Shown: positions 41,030 through 52,890, counted from the first letter of the stretch. The stretch: 64,000 nucleotides of DNA from Phytophthora hibernalis (GCA_012656075.1 JAAKBF010000218.1:842388-906387); one strand, 5' to 3'. Numbers and translations: made by a program. Notes: generated by a model not told the origin, from the sequence alone.

Positions 41030-43800
41030 GCACTTTCCTACGTTCTTGCCGGGCCGACGCAGCACGCCGCGCTTCCCCAGGTTGGCCGGAATGTCCTACC
41101 CGGCGCTGAAGTCGTCGTGCCAGATCTGGAAACAGGTCTTGGTGACGCCCTTGTACTCACGGCGGATCTTGTTACACAACCTGCACTTGGCGTCGTCGAT
41201 GGAACAACGCTCGCAGAAGTAAGTCGTAGCGAAGGACTTCTTTTGTCTGTGCGCAAGAGCGCACAGACCTTGCACGACCGTTGGCGGAGCTCCTCAACGC
41301 TGCTGACAGTTACCCAGTCTTCGGGCTGCTGGGGTGCGTGCGCCATGCGGACTGGTGTCCGTCTACGTTTCTGGCTAGACGGAGGTGGCGTTGCTTGGAC
41401 CCCTGCAAAGTCCTCGGTCTTGATTTGCAGGAGCTGGTTTTGAAGGACTAAAAACCACTCGACGCGACTGTTCCCTTGATTCTGGCCGCCTCTTTGTGGG
41501 ACAGGTACGCGCTCACTAGCGCCAGGTCGAGGAACCCCAAGAACAAGCCCGTGTAGTACTTGGTGAACCGCGTGGGCATTTGAAGGCAGTAACTCTGGAG
41601 ACGGAGTTGATCGTGGCGATCAACTCCGCCCATCCAGTTCTGGTAGTCGTTCACAGACTGAGGACACCCCACTTGAATCGGGCCCACCCGCTTGACTTTC
41701 CTCTCGATTGTGGACGGCGTCATGGCGGAGCCTGTGCAGAGGTAGTAGACAGGCTTGCGGTCCCACCAGAGGCACGAGATCACGGTGGGGACCACGACTG
41801 AGCGCGAGAAGACGAAGGAGCCACGAGGAATGCTTGCTGGGCGGGTCTTGCTATCTGACTTGATGCTCTTTTCGAACTCCAAGCGATTCGTCATGATCGT
41901 TCCAACCACGTCAACGTTCACCTTCAGCAGCTCCACGGCGAGAAGAATGGAAGAGTAATTTATGTCAATGACGACAGCATGCCAGTTGTGGCGCGTTGGA
42001 GGAGTAAACACAGCCTTCAGGTTCCGCAAGACGGCTGCTGCTGCAGTCTTGAAGTCACTTCCGTTATCACCTCCATCCACGTTGTTACGCTTGCCCACAT
42101 AAACTTGAAATCTAGAACACTTACGACATAAGGAGAAGTTAGCATTCGCTGCAAGCCGTAAGTGATGACATAGAAAACAGATTAAAAAAACTGTGGCAGT
42201 ACGCGGTCTTTTGGTCACACAACATAAATAGTTTGGAGCTGTATTGGTGCGGCTTGTCCGACGTGAACATGCGAGTGGGTTAGCGCTTCGACGTGGCAGG
42301 AAGTACGCCTTCATCAAATGAGAAGACGGCTGGGAGAGACCAACCTGCCAAGAAGCGCTGTTGGATCGTGTCCACTACAGGACGCAGCTTCCACAGCTTA
42401 TCGCGGCCGTTGTCTACGGTGTTGTCGACGAAGTGAAGGTCACGCAGGATGTCTTGGAAGCGGTCACGCGTCATGTACTGCCCAAAGATTCTGGCTGCTA
42501 TGGCGCCGTCCTCGACCATAGACCAATGCGCAGCGAAGCGCCTCTTCTGGGGAGACAGCATGCGCGCCACTAGAAGCCCAACCACATGAAGAATCTCGTG
42601 TGCATCGTTAGCTTGCGTTGCTCTCAAGCGCCGGGAAATTTGTGCGGCGGTCTCGCGCTGGTGTCCAGTCTGCCGCGTAGCCATCCTTTCTGCTCGCCTC
42701 TCTACTTGCTGCAAACGGTAGCGGTTAGTCTCCCTACCCACAGGGGTTTCGGCACGAAGTAGAATAGCGTCAGGAGTGGCGACCGCTACACATCAAGCAG
42801 TCCGCGGACAGATCTTACCTCCTCCGCACCCAACCCTGGGTACGAGGGAGTATCGGTCTCGAACTCTGTCGAGCCTGGGGTCCACTGCATCGCCTGCAGA
42901 GCTGCCGTTCGCTCCTTGAGAGCTGTTTTGATGAGTGCTTCGTCGCCGCCAACATGCAGTGACGCGAGGAAAGCTTGATCCATCCCCCAGCGTCACTGTC
43001 AGAGATTTCATCACCCTCCTCATCGAACTCGTCGACTCCAGAATCGCGGTCGTCATCGCAGAGGCCAACACCATCGCTCTCGTCGGAATTGCAGTCCTCG
43101 TACTCACTACTGCTCTCTCCATCCTGTAACACATTCACGTCGGCGTTAGGTTTCGCCGGGATACGAGTTCGCCGTAGGGGAACAGTGGGTGGAGGGGCAG
43201 CACGTTCGCCCTCCCCTCACTCTCCAGCCCCGACGCCTCCAACAGCATGTGCAAACAGGCCGCTGCGTCTCGCTGGTCCTCTCCAGCTTGCAGGTCTCTC
43301 GGGAAAGACCGAATGCTCTTGCTACAGCCGTGTGCGAGAGTTCAACCTCCGATGAATCGGAGGCACCAAATTTCTGCTCGATTGTGTTCTGCGACAGCAG
43401 AACACTGGTGTCGATCTGGGAGGGTCTAATAGTGGCGTCGTCACCGACACTTTCGTTTCCTTCCTCTCCTTCATGCTCACCTCGACCGCCTCCCTCTCCA
43501 ACATGTTCATCCCCGTAATCTTCTACTGCCTCGGCTGAATCGTCCTCGCCCTCAACCAGCAAGCCCGACTGGAAGGCGTACAACACAACAGCACGCTCAC
43601 CTACCAACACGTTCGCGCCCTTTGGACTAGTATACGTCCACTCGGTCTGGATATCGGTCGACCGCTTGGACGTCTATCCTGCCGCCCTGAGCTGCCGCCA
43701 TAAGTGTCTGAAGTCGACGTCGTGTGCTGCGGCGGGAGAGGCGGGTTTATACGCGGCGACTGGACCGCATGCTCGCCAGCCCGCAAATTCTCGAATGAGG
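41030..43800 (-). pseudogene. piggyBac-type transposase
   Basis: Minus-strand frames give a nearly full piggyBac protein. An N-terminal domain (about 43800-43560) ends QTEWTYTSPKGANVLVGERA, followed by an acidic region (43.5-42.8 kb). TRDRFQDILRDLHFVDN and DKLWKLRPVVDTIQQRF lead to FSFDEGVLPATSKR, the first catalytic Asp (about 42300). HAVVIDINYSSILLAVELL carries the second (about 41960), and NWMGGVDRHDQL, the family hallmark, the third (about 41620). A Cys-rich C-terminal domain follows (CKVCALLRTDKK ... CRLCNKIRR, 41260-41090). An intron at about 42190-42120 is likely. Frame changes near 42310 and 41260 indicate decay or sequence error. All three Asp residues are kept. Confidence 0.85.
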
Positions 43801-44816
43801 GGTTTGGACAAGACTGGTATTCATCACCAACCTGAACCCTTCCTCTGACCCGGTTTTGTGAACTTGTCGCAGAGACCTCCAGCAGCTTATATGTTGCGGT
43901 TGCTTGAAAAACACTTGATTAAAGTATAGGAAAATCGTTGCTGAGCCATTTTCTAATGTAAATAATGAAACCCTATCAGGGGGTTTCAAAGCTGAAGCTG
44001 AAATGAACTTAAAAACATATCGACATAAAATGTCAGTCAGCCAATCAGATCGATTTGCTGTTATGTCGTTAAGTTAGGTTTTCTTGACACCAAAATGGAG
44101 TCAAAAGGACTTAACACATTTGCACCTAAAAGAATAGTCTTAGATTAGACGAGAATGTGAACACGTTCGAGCCTCGTCCAAGGCCGTGGATTTCTGTGCA
44201 ACGTGTGTGAGACGTTCACGAGGCGCATCATGGTGCGCTACCACAGCTCGGGCCGCAAGGAACAGAGGCGCGACAAGGAGGCGCCCTAGAGCTCGTACAA
44301 CTTTACGATCCTGAACGCCGGCGTGTCGGAGATCATCCTGACCCCCTCTGCGCGCTTCGTTCGCCAGGGAGATGAAGTACGTGTAGCGGTCTAGCTCGTC
44401 AGCTAGGTAGAACTTGCTGGTCATACGCGACTTGGCATCGCCCCTCCCCGACGGCGTCGGTGCCGCACTTGTTGGCGTGGAGCCTCCGTTGGCTATGTCC
44501 CTCATGTCTTCCTTTTGCATTGAGCGCTGGCAGCGCGTACTTGCAGGACGTCTGGTTTCAGCTGGGCAGCTGGGCGCATCAGCTTCGAGTTGAGTTCGAC
44601 GGACGGTTTGCCGTACTGCTCGTGCTGGGTCCGACTTTGTTGTTGGTGTCGGCCGTGACCTACGTGCTGCCGTTAAACGCGACGCAATAGGCGCAGTACG
44701 GTGGGGGCTTGCCTGGTAGCCGGGCACGCACGTCGCCTTGGTGATGAAGCTGTCACTTCCTCACGGAACTTGACATCTCGGGCTTCGATCACTTTCCCCG
44801 TTCGCAGGTGAAGCAG
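43801..44816. other. Stretch with an unrecognised minus-strand ORF
   Basis: An open minus-strand frame at 44727-44140 (195 residues) begins Arg/Pro/Ser-rich and contains MTSKFYLADELDRYTYFISL, which looks like folded protein. It may be an exon captured from a host gene or the displaced 3' part of the copia element, but no family was recognised. Confidence 0.35.
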
Positions 44817-47336
44817 TCAGTAGCCATGACCCGTCCTCGGAAAGCCAAAAAACAGTACCGGTTCAGCCTTCGCTGAAAGCTTGTTCTTCCTGATCTCCTT
44901 CGGAACGAACACGTATCCCACACAGCCACACACTTTCAATTGTGCAACGTCAGGCTTGGAGCCTGACAGCTTTTCTGTCGGGGTCATACCTTTCAAGGCT
45001 TTCGTCGGGATCAGGTTGTCCACCTCCACCACATATCTCAGCACCTCCGGCCACAACACCATCGGCAAGTTGGCCGCGTGCATGACCGCACGCATCTTAT
45101 TCACGAGCACACTATTCAGCTTGTCAACCAAACAATTCTCTTCCGGTGTATACGGATGAGTGGGGACGAAGGTGATTCTCTTCCTTTTCAGGAAGTTTTC
45201 AACTCGTTGTCCCCTCCATCACTCGTGAACGTCCTAATTTTCTTGCCTTGTACCAGCAGCTCAGTCATCAGCCGCTGCGTGTTGCCGGAAGCCTCACTTT
45301 TGTGAGCAAGATGATAGCACCATTTGTATCTCGAACCCTCGTCGTGAATGAGCTGAAAGTATCTTACCGAACCAACACCGAGTCCGTACTTCCCCACATC
45401 ACATACATCTGACGTCAGGCGCTCAAAGTTTTTAACCGTTCTCTTATCAGTGGCATCTCCATATGACATGCGCTTCCGCTTCGTCGTCATGCAGCTATGA
45501 CACTTCAGCTTGGTCCTTAGCTTCTCTGCAGGAATAGCCATGCCTTTCACTGTCATTCTTCACCATGAACTTCAGAGACGCTTCGTTCAGGTGAGCCATA
45601 CGTTCGTGCCACTTCATCAGTGGACTGGCATCGGCATTTACAGTCGCCATCACCACCGCACTGGTGTCACCGAAACTACCGTTGTTCAGCCAGTAGTGAG
45701 TCCCATGATAGATGAACTCCAAGCAAACTCCATTGCAGGTCAAGAATTGCTTCTTCGGCAGCACTCCAGGCGGGCTGGTGGAAAGCTCCCAGCCTTTGTT
45801 CAACGTCAGGCCAAGACTGAGCAAATTCACAGGTCCAGTGGGCGAATACTCCACTTTGTCTAGTTCCAGTGTCATCTCTCCACCGCTCAGCACATTCAGT
45901 GCCGTCACCACCACCTTGCCACACAATCCACCGTGTGTGATGCCACCGTCCCATACTTTGAACGAAGCCTTGGACTTCTTAATACTGGTGAACTTCTCTT
46001 TTTGGTTGCACACGTGCAAAGACGTCCCAGAGTTCAGCAGCCAATCACCACTAGGCTCATGTCTTCCGCCCTTCAGTGCCATGCCCACTTGCGAAAGTTC
46101 GCCCTCGGAACTACTGCTACTACTGCTGTTGCTATTACGACCAGTATCCGCAGTGAACCGCATGTAACCCATTGCACCTGCTGGCCCGAGCTTGAGCCCT
46201 CACTTCCACCATTGTTGTTCGGTTTCTTCTTCTCGGTGGTTTTGCCTTTGCCATCCTGGGCTTTTTTTCTTGTTCTTGTAGTGCCAGCAGCCCTTCCTCA
46301 TGTGACCGACTTTCTTACAATGGTAGCAGCGAATGGCACGCCGCTTGCCTGCACCGGTGGTCTGTACCTGCCCTCGAGGATCATAGCCAGGGTCTGGGCA
46401 TTGGTTTGACCCGGGATGCTGCCGGTTAGGCTGCCCCATGTGCATCGCCACCTGCGGGCCGCCATTCTTCGCTCCCAGGCCGCGGCAGTGTCTGCCGCCA
46501 TCTTCTCCATCTCATCGCGCGAAAGCAGCGCGTTCTTCACTTGTTGTAGATATGAAGGGTTGCCTTGCCGGTACGAAAAGTCAAACTGGGTCACTATCTC
46601 GCGATGCACCGCACACACTCCCATCAGCAACAACTGAGACATAGACGTGTCGTCTATCACGAAGCTGGGCCCCATGTGCTGCAACCGCTGCCGCAGCGTA
46701 TTCATCTCTTGGATGTAGTCTGTCATCTTCTGACCCGGGGTGTACGAGTGCGTGTACAGCTCGCGCTTTAAGCGCACCGCGTACAAGAAGTCGCGCTGGG
46801 TGTTCTTCGCGCTCATTGTGTCCCACATCTCTTTTGACGTGCTGCAAATGCACACCTTTTGGGCATCGGCCCCTTTTACGCCTCGGATTATGGTCTCCAT
46901 GGCCAGCCGATTTCGGTCGTCAAATTGACGCTGCAACACCGGATCAGACGCATGACGCACTTCATCACCGCCGGTATTCACCGGTCACCACACCCCATGA
47001 GTCTCGCTGCTCAAAATAGAGATTCAATCCCATCTGGTACACCTCAAAGGTATCATTGAATTATGGTGGCTTGCTGCTGCCAATCGGCTTAAACCTCGGC
47101 ACTACGGGAACTGCCGGTTGCTGCCAACCAAGTCGCACTGGAGGTGCTCCAGCCTGCCCCGTTCCAACTGTCGGCACTTCAACGTTACTCACATCAGCTG
47201 GCGCAACGGAAGGTTGCCCCACCGAGACTGCTGTTGCTTGGGTGTGGGTCGTTGGCGCTGCATTAGTTGCAGTTATTGGCGTGTTCGTCGCCACAGCTGT
47301 AGTCGATGCTTGATCGTCGCTCACATCGTTGTCCAC
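44817..47336 (-). pseudogene. Ty1/copia retrotransposon remnant (gag, protease, integrase)
   Basis: Reading 5' to 3' on the minus strand, a Thr/Ala/Pro-rich leader (47336-47061) is followed by a UBN2-type gag (46981-46300, EVRHASDPVLQRQFDDRNRL, MWDTMSAKNTQRD). A CCHC knuckle follows (CYHCKKVGHMRKGC, about 46340-46290). The protease has WLLNSGTSLHV, where the catalytic Asp is Asn (about 46050). GAG_pre-integrase reads KWHERMAHLNEASL, and the integrase core has SDVCDVG and RTFTSDGGDNELK. A C-terminal integrase part follows (VDKLNSVLVNKMRAVMHAAN). Frames change at least four times. Reverse transcriptase and RNase H are not present, so the element is 3'-deleted. It belongs to a cellular retrotransposon family. 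Confidence 0.8.
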
Positions 47337-48180
47337 GAGCCAGCCTTGTGCTCATAACCTAGCAGACACGTCACTAGTAGTTCGCGTAGTAGACTGCTGC
47401 GTAGTGGCCTCGCGGACAGTCAGGATGACGAGGAAACTCGACTTGCTCATAACTCAGCAGAAACCATTTTGAATTCATTGTTAGATCTTTCTTCTCCGCG
47501 CAGTCTCTCATACGCAACGTGCCATGCACGCGGAGGAAAAACCGTTGGACATGCATTGCACCATCAAGAGCCAAAAAACCGTTGAACGCACACGTCCCAA
47601 CCTGGCGCGTGGTTCGGCTTGTCTCCGACCTGCCGGGTCTCAGCTTGAATGATGATTGAGCACTACACAACTTGCAGCGCCCGTGCAGCTATCTCTTAAA
47701 AATGTGAACTGATTGGCTGGGCAGTGTTTTCTAAAGGCGACCATGAGGCCCTGGTTTCTCCGTCGGTGTCTGGGTCTGGGGATAAACGACCTCGTAATCC
47801 CCGACGCTGTCACTAGATTGCTGGTGCTGAGAGTTGGATTGCTGCTCTGTATACCCTTTCAAACTGGTTCTAGGCGTGAATCGTTGTACCGAAGTTCTCT
47901 GGAACTGGAGAATGTGCCGGGAAAAGCGCACACATGGAGCTGGTCTAAAGAAATGAATCGTTTATTACCTACAATGACGTATCTTGATTGGTCAGTATTT
48001 CTTCGGATAAGCAACTACGCAGCATAAACTAGTCAGAATCATGCTAAATAAAATGTGATTGGTTGAACTAGCAAATCCCTTCGTCGTTTTTGTAAAGTGA
48101 CTTGAATAAAGTGTTGTCTAGTTAAGGATGGAGGTTGGTTGTTGAAGGGGTGTAACTTCGCATATTTTCGTCGTACATCA
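47337..48180. other. Upstream flank of the copia remnant
   Basis: This region may include the 5' LTR and leader of the copia element. One minus-strand frame (47670-47374) has no recognised motif. No matching LTR was found at the deleted 3' end to confirm it. Confidence 0.3.
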
Positions 48181-49013
48181 TGATTTTGCATGATTTGACG
48201 GTCTGGCAACTGCCTCTCCGACTTTATATCTATCTCGGAATATAATCATCAATAAATTCCCACCCCCATGGGGGTGGGAATAAAAGCCTCGTCGGGGAAT
48301 AAACCACCGGCCAATCAGCATCGCTTCTTTTATTCCGAGACCCAGAGAATCCAGGGCCTGAGGCAACCGCTTGGAGTTGGAACGAAAACTTGAGATCGCG
48401 CGCTGTGATTGGTGCCGGTTTCAGTCATTTTCGATTACTATTGGTGGAGTTAATAATTTTTGTCGAAATGTCCCTAATTTTACGATACGCAGGTAGTAGT
48501 AACAAGATCTACAGGTATGACCCCTAGTAGGGGTTATCACGGTTAGAAAGTAAGTATGTATCATCAACCAATCAAATCAAACCTTCAACTTTCAACTGTG
48601 AGGGTCTCGCTGATCCCCGTCGGTCTCCAGAACGCTTTATTGGCTGGTATTTGTCCGACACGGACGAGGGAGGACGACTGAAGTCGCGGGCGAAGACATG
48701 CTTCTGCTTGTCTTCCTCTCCTAAACAAACACAGCAGCCAATCAGGTCAAACCTTCACCTCCTGCTGAAACCTTCGTCTTTTTGCAGGAAAGTTTGAGAT
48801 GAAAAAGACGGTACACGAACGTTTGATCTTATTGGCTGCTCAAACATACTTCCAACCGTGATAACCACTACTCAAACCTACTTTCCAACCGTGATAACCA
48901 CTAACCACTACTAGTGGTTATTACAACTTTCCAACCGTGATAACCACTACTCAAACAAACTTTCCAACCGTGATAACCACTAACCACTACTAGTGGTTAT
49001 CACGGTTGGAAAG
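48181..49013. repeat. Palindrome-rich intergenic DNA (MITE-like)
   Basis: A 24-bp perfect palindrome lies at 48257-48280, between inverted TCTCGGAA (48233) and TTCCGAGA (48333). From 48850 to 48982 the word TTCCAACCGTGATAACCACTA occurs four times in direct order. The last copy (48960-48982) faces an exact inverted copy at 48991-49013, giving a hairpin with 23-bp arms. A related inverted copy lies near 48526-48546. The block ends right beside the duplicated transporter-gene ends. Confidence 0.7.
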
Positions 49014-49019
49014 TTGTTG

Positions 49020-49231
49020 TAAAAGAAATCGATAAGTTCGTAGTTGCTACCACGAAAATTCTTCTGTTTGAGCTCTAGGGTGTTAACTTTAGGAGCATAT
49101 ATTGTTTGTTCATAGGACTAGCTACAACTGCTTACACTGTATTGTGGGGAGGTTCGACTGGTTGGGCTCACGCGCATCGCGCGCTTCACGCTCGAGACCC
49201 TTCTTCTCCAGGAACGAGTGCCACACGCTGC
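49020..49231 (-). pseudogene. Extra copy of the transporter gene's 3' end
   Basis: About 212 bp repeat 49347-49561 with some substitutions. They contain the last 40 or so codons of the phosphate transporter (EREARDAREPNQSN) and 3' flank. The fragment lacks the rest of the gene and is not a functional ORF. Confidence 0.8.
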
Positions 49232-49411
49232 AACGCGAATCTCGCGTTGTGCATCGCTTGTAATTGATACTGATTAGTAAGGCCCGTGGGGTACCAGTAT
49301 CGTAAGATTCCCATAGCAAGAAAAACATAACAAGATCTATGACACTTGTAAAAGAAATCGACAAGTTCGTAGTAGTTGCGACCACGAAAATTCTTCTTTT
49401 GAGCACTAGGT

Positions 49412-51887
49412 GTTAACTTTAGGAGCATATATTGTTTGTTCATAGGACTAGCTACAACTGCTTACACTGTATTGTGGGGAGGTTCGACTGGTTGGGCTCA
49501 CGCGCATCGCGCGCTTCACGCTCGAGCCGCTTCTTCTCCAGGAAAGCGTGCCAAACGCTGCGGCCACCCTTCTTGGTGTACCAGAACACGATACCAATCA
49601 ACACGGCCACCACAACAGCTGCGATGATGTAGCCGAACACCTCCACCACGCTGCTGTCAGCAGTGCACATGTAGACGAGTCCAAGCAGAATGCCAGGCGC
49701 CACCAAGAAGAGGATCACGAGGAAGAGCACTGCGGACATGGACCACGCGGCACTGAAGAATGCCAGCGAGCGCGCCCAGCTCAGAATCGGCTTGCGGGTG
49801 AGCGGGATCGGGTAGAAAAGCAGAATACCGAACACGTTGAACCAGAAGTGCACGAGTGCAATGGCAACAGAGTCGGACTTACCCGTCACCAAAGCTGCGA
49901 GTAGTGCCGTGCCAGTCGTGCCCAGGTTGGCTCCAATCACCAACGGGTAAACTTGCTCAAGCGTAATAACACCCAGGCCTGCCAGCGGGGTAAGGGTGGA
50001 TGTGACGACCGTCGACGAGTGGACGCAGAACGTGATCATCGTGCCGACAAGGATGTTGATGTAGCCGTTGTAGTTCAGCAGCTTCGAAATGAGACGCTTC
50101 GTGGGGCCCATGAACACCTTCGCCAGCATCTTCACCAGGGTGAGCAGAGAGCACACGAGGATACAGAAACCGATAACGACCGTGATCGCACCGATGCTAC
50201 CGTCACTCAGGCTAGAGCCCTCGAAGACGCCTGCAGTGACAAACGACTGACCAGGCTCGCACACAACATCACCAGTGGCAACCTCGTAAATGGCGTCCTT
50301 GTCCACCACGATCATTTCCTGCGTCAACGGGTTCACGATGGCATCGATAGGGCTCTTGAAGTCACCGCTGTTGGTCTTGGCGTTCGACATGGCGATCGAC
50401 AGCTCCTCCAGCGGGTGGAACAGCACCTCCAGAGGGAACAGCACGAATACCGACCAGAGGTTGTACATGTCGTGCACGGTCGCGGCCGCCATGGCGCGCT
50501 GGAAACGAACACGGTCGCCGACCTGGCCGAAAGCCACCATGATGCACGTGATACACGTGCCAATGTTGGCGCCCATGATCACGTACACGCCCTGGCGAAT
50601 AGTCATGCCACCAGAGCCCACAAGAGCCACGACGATCGACGTCACCGTGCCGGAGCTGTGCAGCAGCGCGGTGGCGATGGTACCGATCATCAGGCCAGCC
50701 ACCGGGTTGTCAGCGAAGTCGAAGGCGCCCTTGGTGTCGCATCCCAACGCCAGCGTGAAGCCATCACCGATGAACTTCACAGCCACCATGAAGAAGTACA
50801 GCGCGGCAAGCGACGCGATGCCGTAGATGACACCCCACAAGATCTTCTCCTGCAGCGTCTTCTTAGAGTAGGAGTCCTCCTCTTCATCTTGTTCTTCTTC
50901 CACGCCGTTCTTCTGGTGGCAGTCGCTGACCACCTCGCTCCGCCGAGGGTCGAGGTTCGGCGTGGTCGCCTTCTCGTACTCGGTTGAAGTGTCGTTGATC
51001 ATGTTGCCGGCTACTGGTTGCGCTTGCGGGTCGAGTGTCAATTCGGAAACTGAGGTGACGATCGAAGCGACAAGAGTTGTTCAAAAATACTGACTGCCAC
51101 CAACCGCTACCAGTAGGTCAGCTGGTACGGTAAGGCCCTAAGGGGAACCTGAGTTTCAGTGCTCCATGAACTGCAGAGGCCCGCCTAAGCTCGCAACAAT
51201 TGCATGTTAATCTCTACAGCGCGCGATCGGGAGCGCAGCGATTCTGGTTCGTGGCGGTGACTTGTTCAGAGTATTTCGTTGCCTGTGTGGAATCTGAAAC
51301 GCGGTAGGACCGGCGCCTGAAGTAGAGGACATGACATAAACCCTGCGTTCGCGTCACTCGCATCGAGCAAAGCAGCGCCAAATCAAAAGCGATCGGCTGT
51401 GATTAACGGAGATCGCCGCAGATTAAAAGTCGTTCGGCAAAAGATTCAACTTCAAGATTCACTACTGGTGATGTCATACGGTGGTGCCTACCATCGGCGC
51501 TAGGAATCTCGGTTTGCGGTTTGCTTGTGATGGGTCCGTTGGCACGAACGTATGCGGGCCTTCCTCACACTGCGCTTCCGGACCTCAGTTCTACTGGTAC
51601 AGTTCTACAGGTAGTACCGGTTCGTGTACTCGCAGTATTGAGAGGCGAAGCGTATCATCAATGGCACACTGGGTTCCGGGAAGTCGGGCTACCGTACATG
51701 AAAAGTGAACTCCCGAAAGGCCGTTTAATAGCGACTAAAATCGATTAGGGCTGATTAAAAGAGTAGCATCGTTTATGTACGGGATACAACTTCAAGATGC
51801 GATCAACGACGCCCGCGCCAACGTGCACACCTCAATTCCAATCGTTACAGTAGCTCTCCGTCACTGCAGATATCGGCGAAGCCGATG
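49412..51887 (-). repeat. Right arm of the large inverted duplication
   Basis: Reverse-complement copy of 27856-30333. It starts at GTTAAC (49412) and ends at CCGATG (51887), then switches abruptly to gypsy-associated sequence. Only scattered single-base differences from the left arm were seen. Confidence 0.92.
49452..51002 (-). CDS. Na+/phosphate cotransporter (SLC34/NaPi-II-like), right copy
   Basis: An intact ORF from ATG 51002, identical in predicted protein to the left copy through the transmembrane region, with both HSS repeats and the GANIGT/GANLGT motifs. One C is missing in a C run before the stop (CTCCCC instead of CTCCCCC). This shifts the end from NLPHNAV to NLPTIQCKQL and lengthens the protein to 516 residues. 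The upstream 885 bp are also duplicated, so both copies should share a promoter. The 3' flank differs, because a diverged tandem copy of the gene end follows. Confidence 0.9.
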   Translation of the reverse strand: MINDTSTEYEKATTPNLDPRRSEVVSDCHQKNGVEEEQDEEEDSYSKKTLQEKILWGVIYGIASLAALYFFMVAVKFIGDGFTLALGCDTKGAFDFADNPVAGLMIGTIATALLHSSGTVTSIVVALVGSGGMTIRQGVYVIMGANIGTCITCIMVAFGQVGDRVRFQRAMAAATVHDMYNLWSVFVLFPLEVLFHPLEELSIAMSNAKTNSGDFKSPIDAIVNPLTQEMIVVDKDAIYEVATGDVVCEPGQSFVTAGVFEGSSLSDGSIGAITVVIGFCILVCSLLTLVKMLAKVFMGPTKRLISKLLNYNGYINILVGTMITFCVHSSTVVTSTLTPLAGLGVITLEQVYPLVIGANLGTTGTALLAALVTGKSDSVAIALVHFWFNVFGILLFYPIPLTRKPILSWARSLAFFSAAWSMSAVLFLVILFLVAPGILLGLVYMCTADSSVVEVFGYIIAAVVVAVLIGIVFWYTKKGGRSVWHAFLEKKRLEREARDAREPNQSNLPTIQCKQL

Positions 51888-52890
51888 TGTCCCGAGTCAG
51901 AACGGTGGCAACCGTGGCTCGAAGGCAATCCGGCTGGACGGGATTGCTGCTCAACTTCGTGCTGAGCAGCAACGGGAGGATGAGCTGGCTGCCCTGTCGC
52001 AGCTACGGAGGGATGGTCGCCCGGTGACGCAACCACAGCATTTGGCTCAGTTTGGTGGGACCCTGTGATTGGTGGAACCAGGGCCCCAAATTTCGAATGG
52101 CGGCAAGCGGCGTGGAAGAGCGAGGAACGACGGCGTTGCGACGCTGCAAGGACGGAAGGCATGGCAGTGGAGGACAGCGAGGACAAGGACAAGGACGGTG
52201 CCGGAGGGTGTCGCGGTGGCACGGCAGGATGACAACGGATCGGTAAGTCAGGAAGTAGGAGGAGCGGCCGCACGGCACGCCCCGAGCTCAAGTAGGAGCT
52301 CAGTCGTGAAAAAGCCTTGGAACCAGCAAGTTAATATCTTTTATATTGATTTGTTAGTGTTGATCTACTCTCCGGTACGCACCTGCCTGCCATACGCCTC
52401 GAGGACCGTCCTAAACAAGGCGGCTCGCGACAGCTTGGTGGAGAAGCAGGGTACAGTCTTCGGCGTGCAGCAGTGTGCCCTGAGGGAGAGTCTGGAGCGC
52501 GGAATTGTGACCGCTTCGATTGCAGTGCGCGTACACTTGGCAAGGGCCCCGTACGTAGTCGGCCGCGCAAGGAACCGCGTTGGAGGCCGCGTCACATTCG
52601 AAGTTGGAGAAACACCCGTGCCTGGAAGGCCATTGAGAACGGTCTCGGTGTAGCGTCGCCAGGGAACGGGCGAAGAGAACGGTAGAAGGCGTGCAAGTAG
52701 CGGAAGCGCGATCTTCTAGTGAACTATGAGAGGCGGGCGTCTGAGGATCAAGCAGCGCAACCTACGGTTGGTGAAGTGGAACGACCGGCGGACGGACTTG
52801 GAAGTGTCGACGGTTGAGTGACTAGTAGCGCGTCGAGCTACGGATATTGGGTGCACGGAAGACCTAGGAAACGGTTAGCACAACTGGAAG
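51888..52890. other. Leader of the gypsy element, boundary unclear
   Basis: Sequence from the breakpoint of the inverted arm to the gag start. It is already rich in the ACGGT/ACCGT word typical of the gypsy element, so part of it is probably LTR or 5' leader. A plus frame at 52069-52653 has no recognised motif. No LTR pair could be fixed because the 3' LTR is not inside the window. Confidence 0.4.

Noticed and set aside
49953..50987. The same 344-codon shadow ORF opposite the right transporter copy
   Set aside because: Complement of the real transporter gene; no independent motif.
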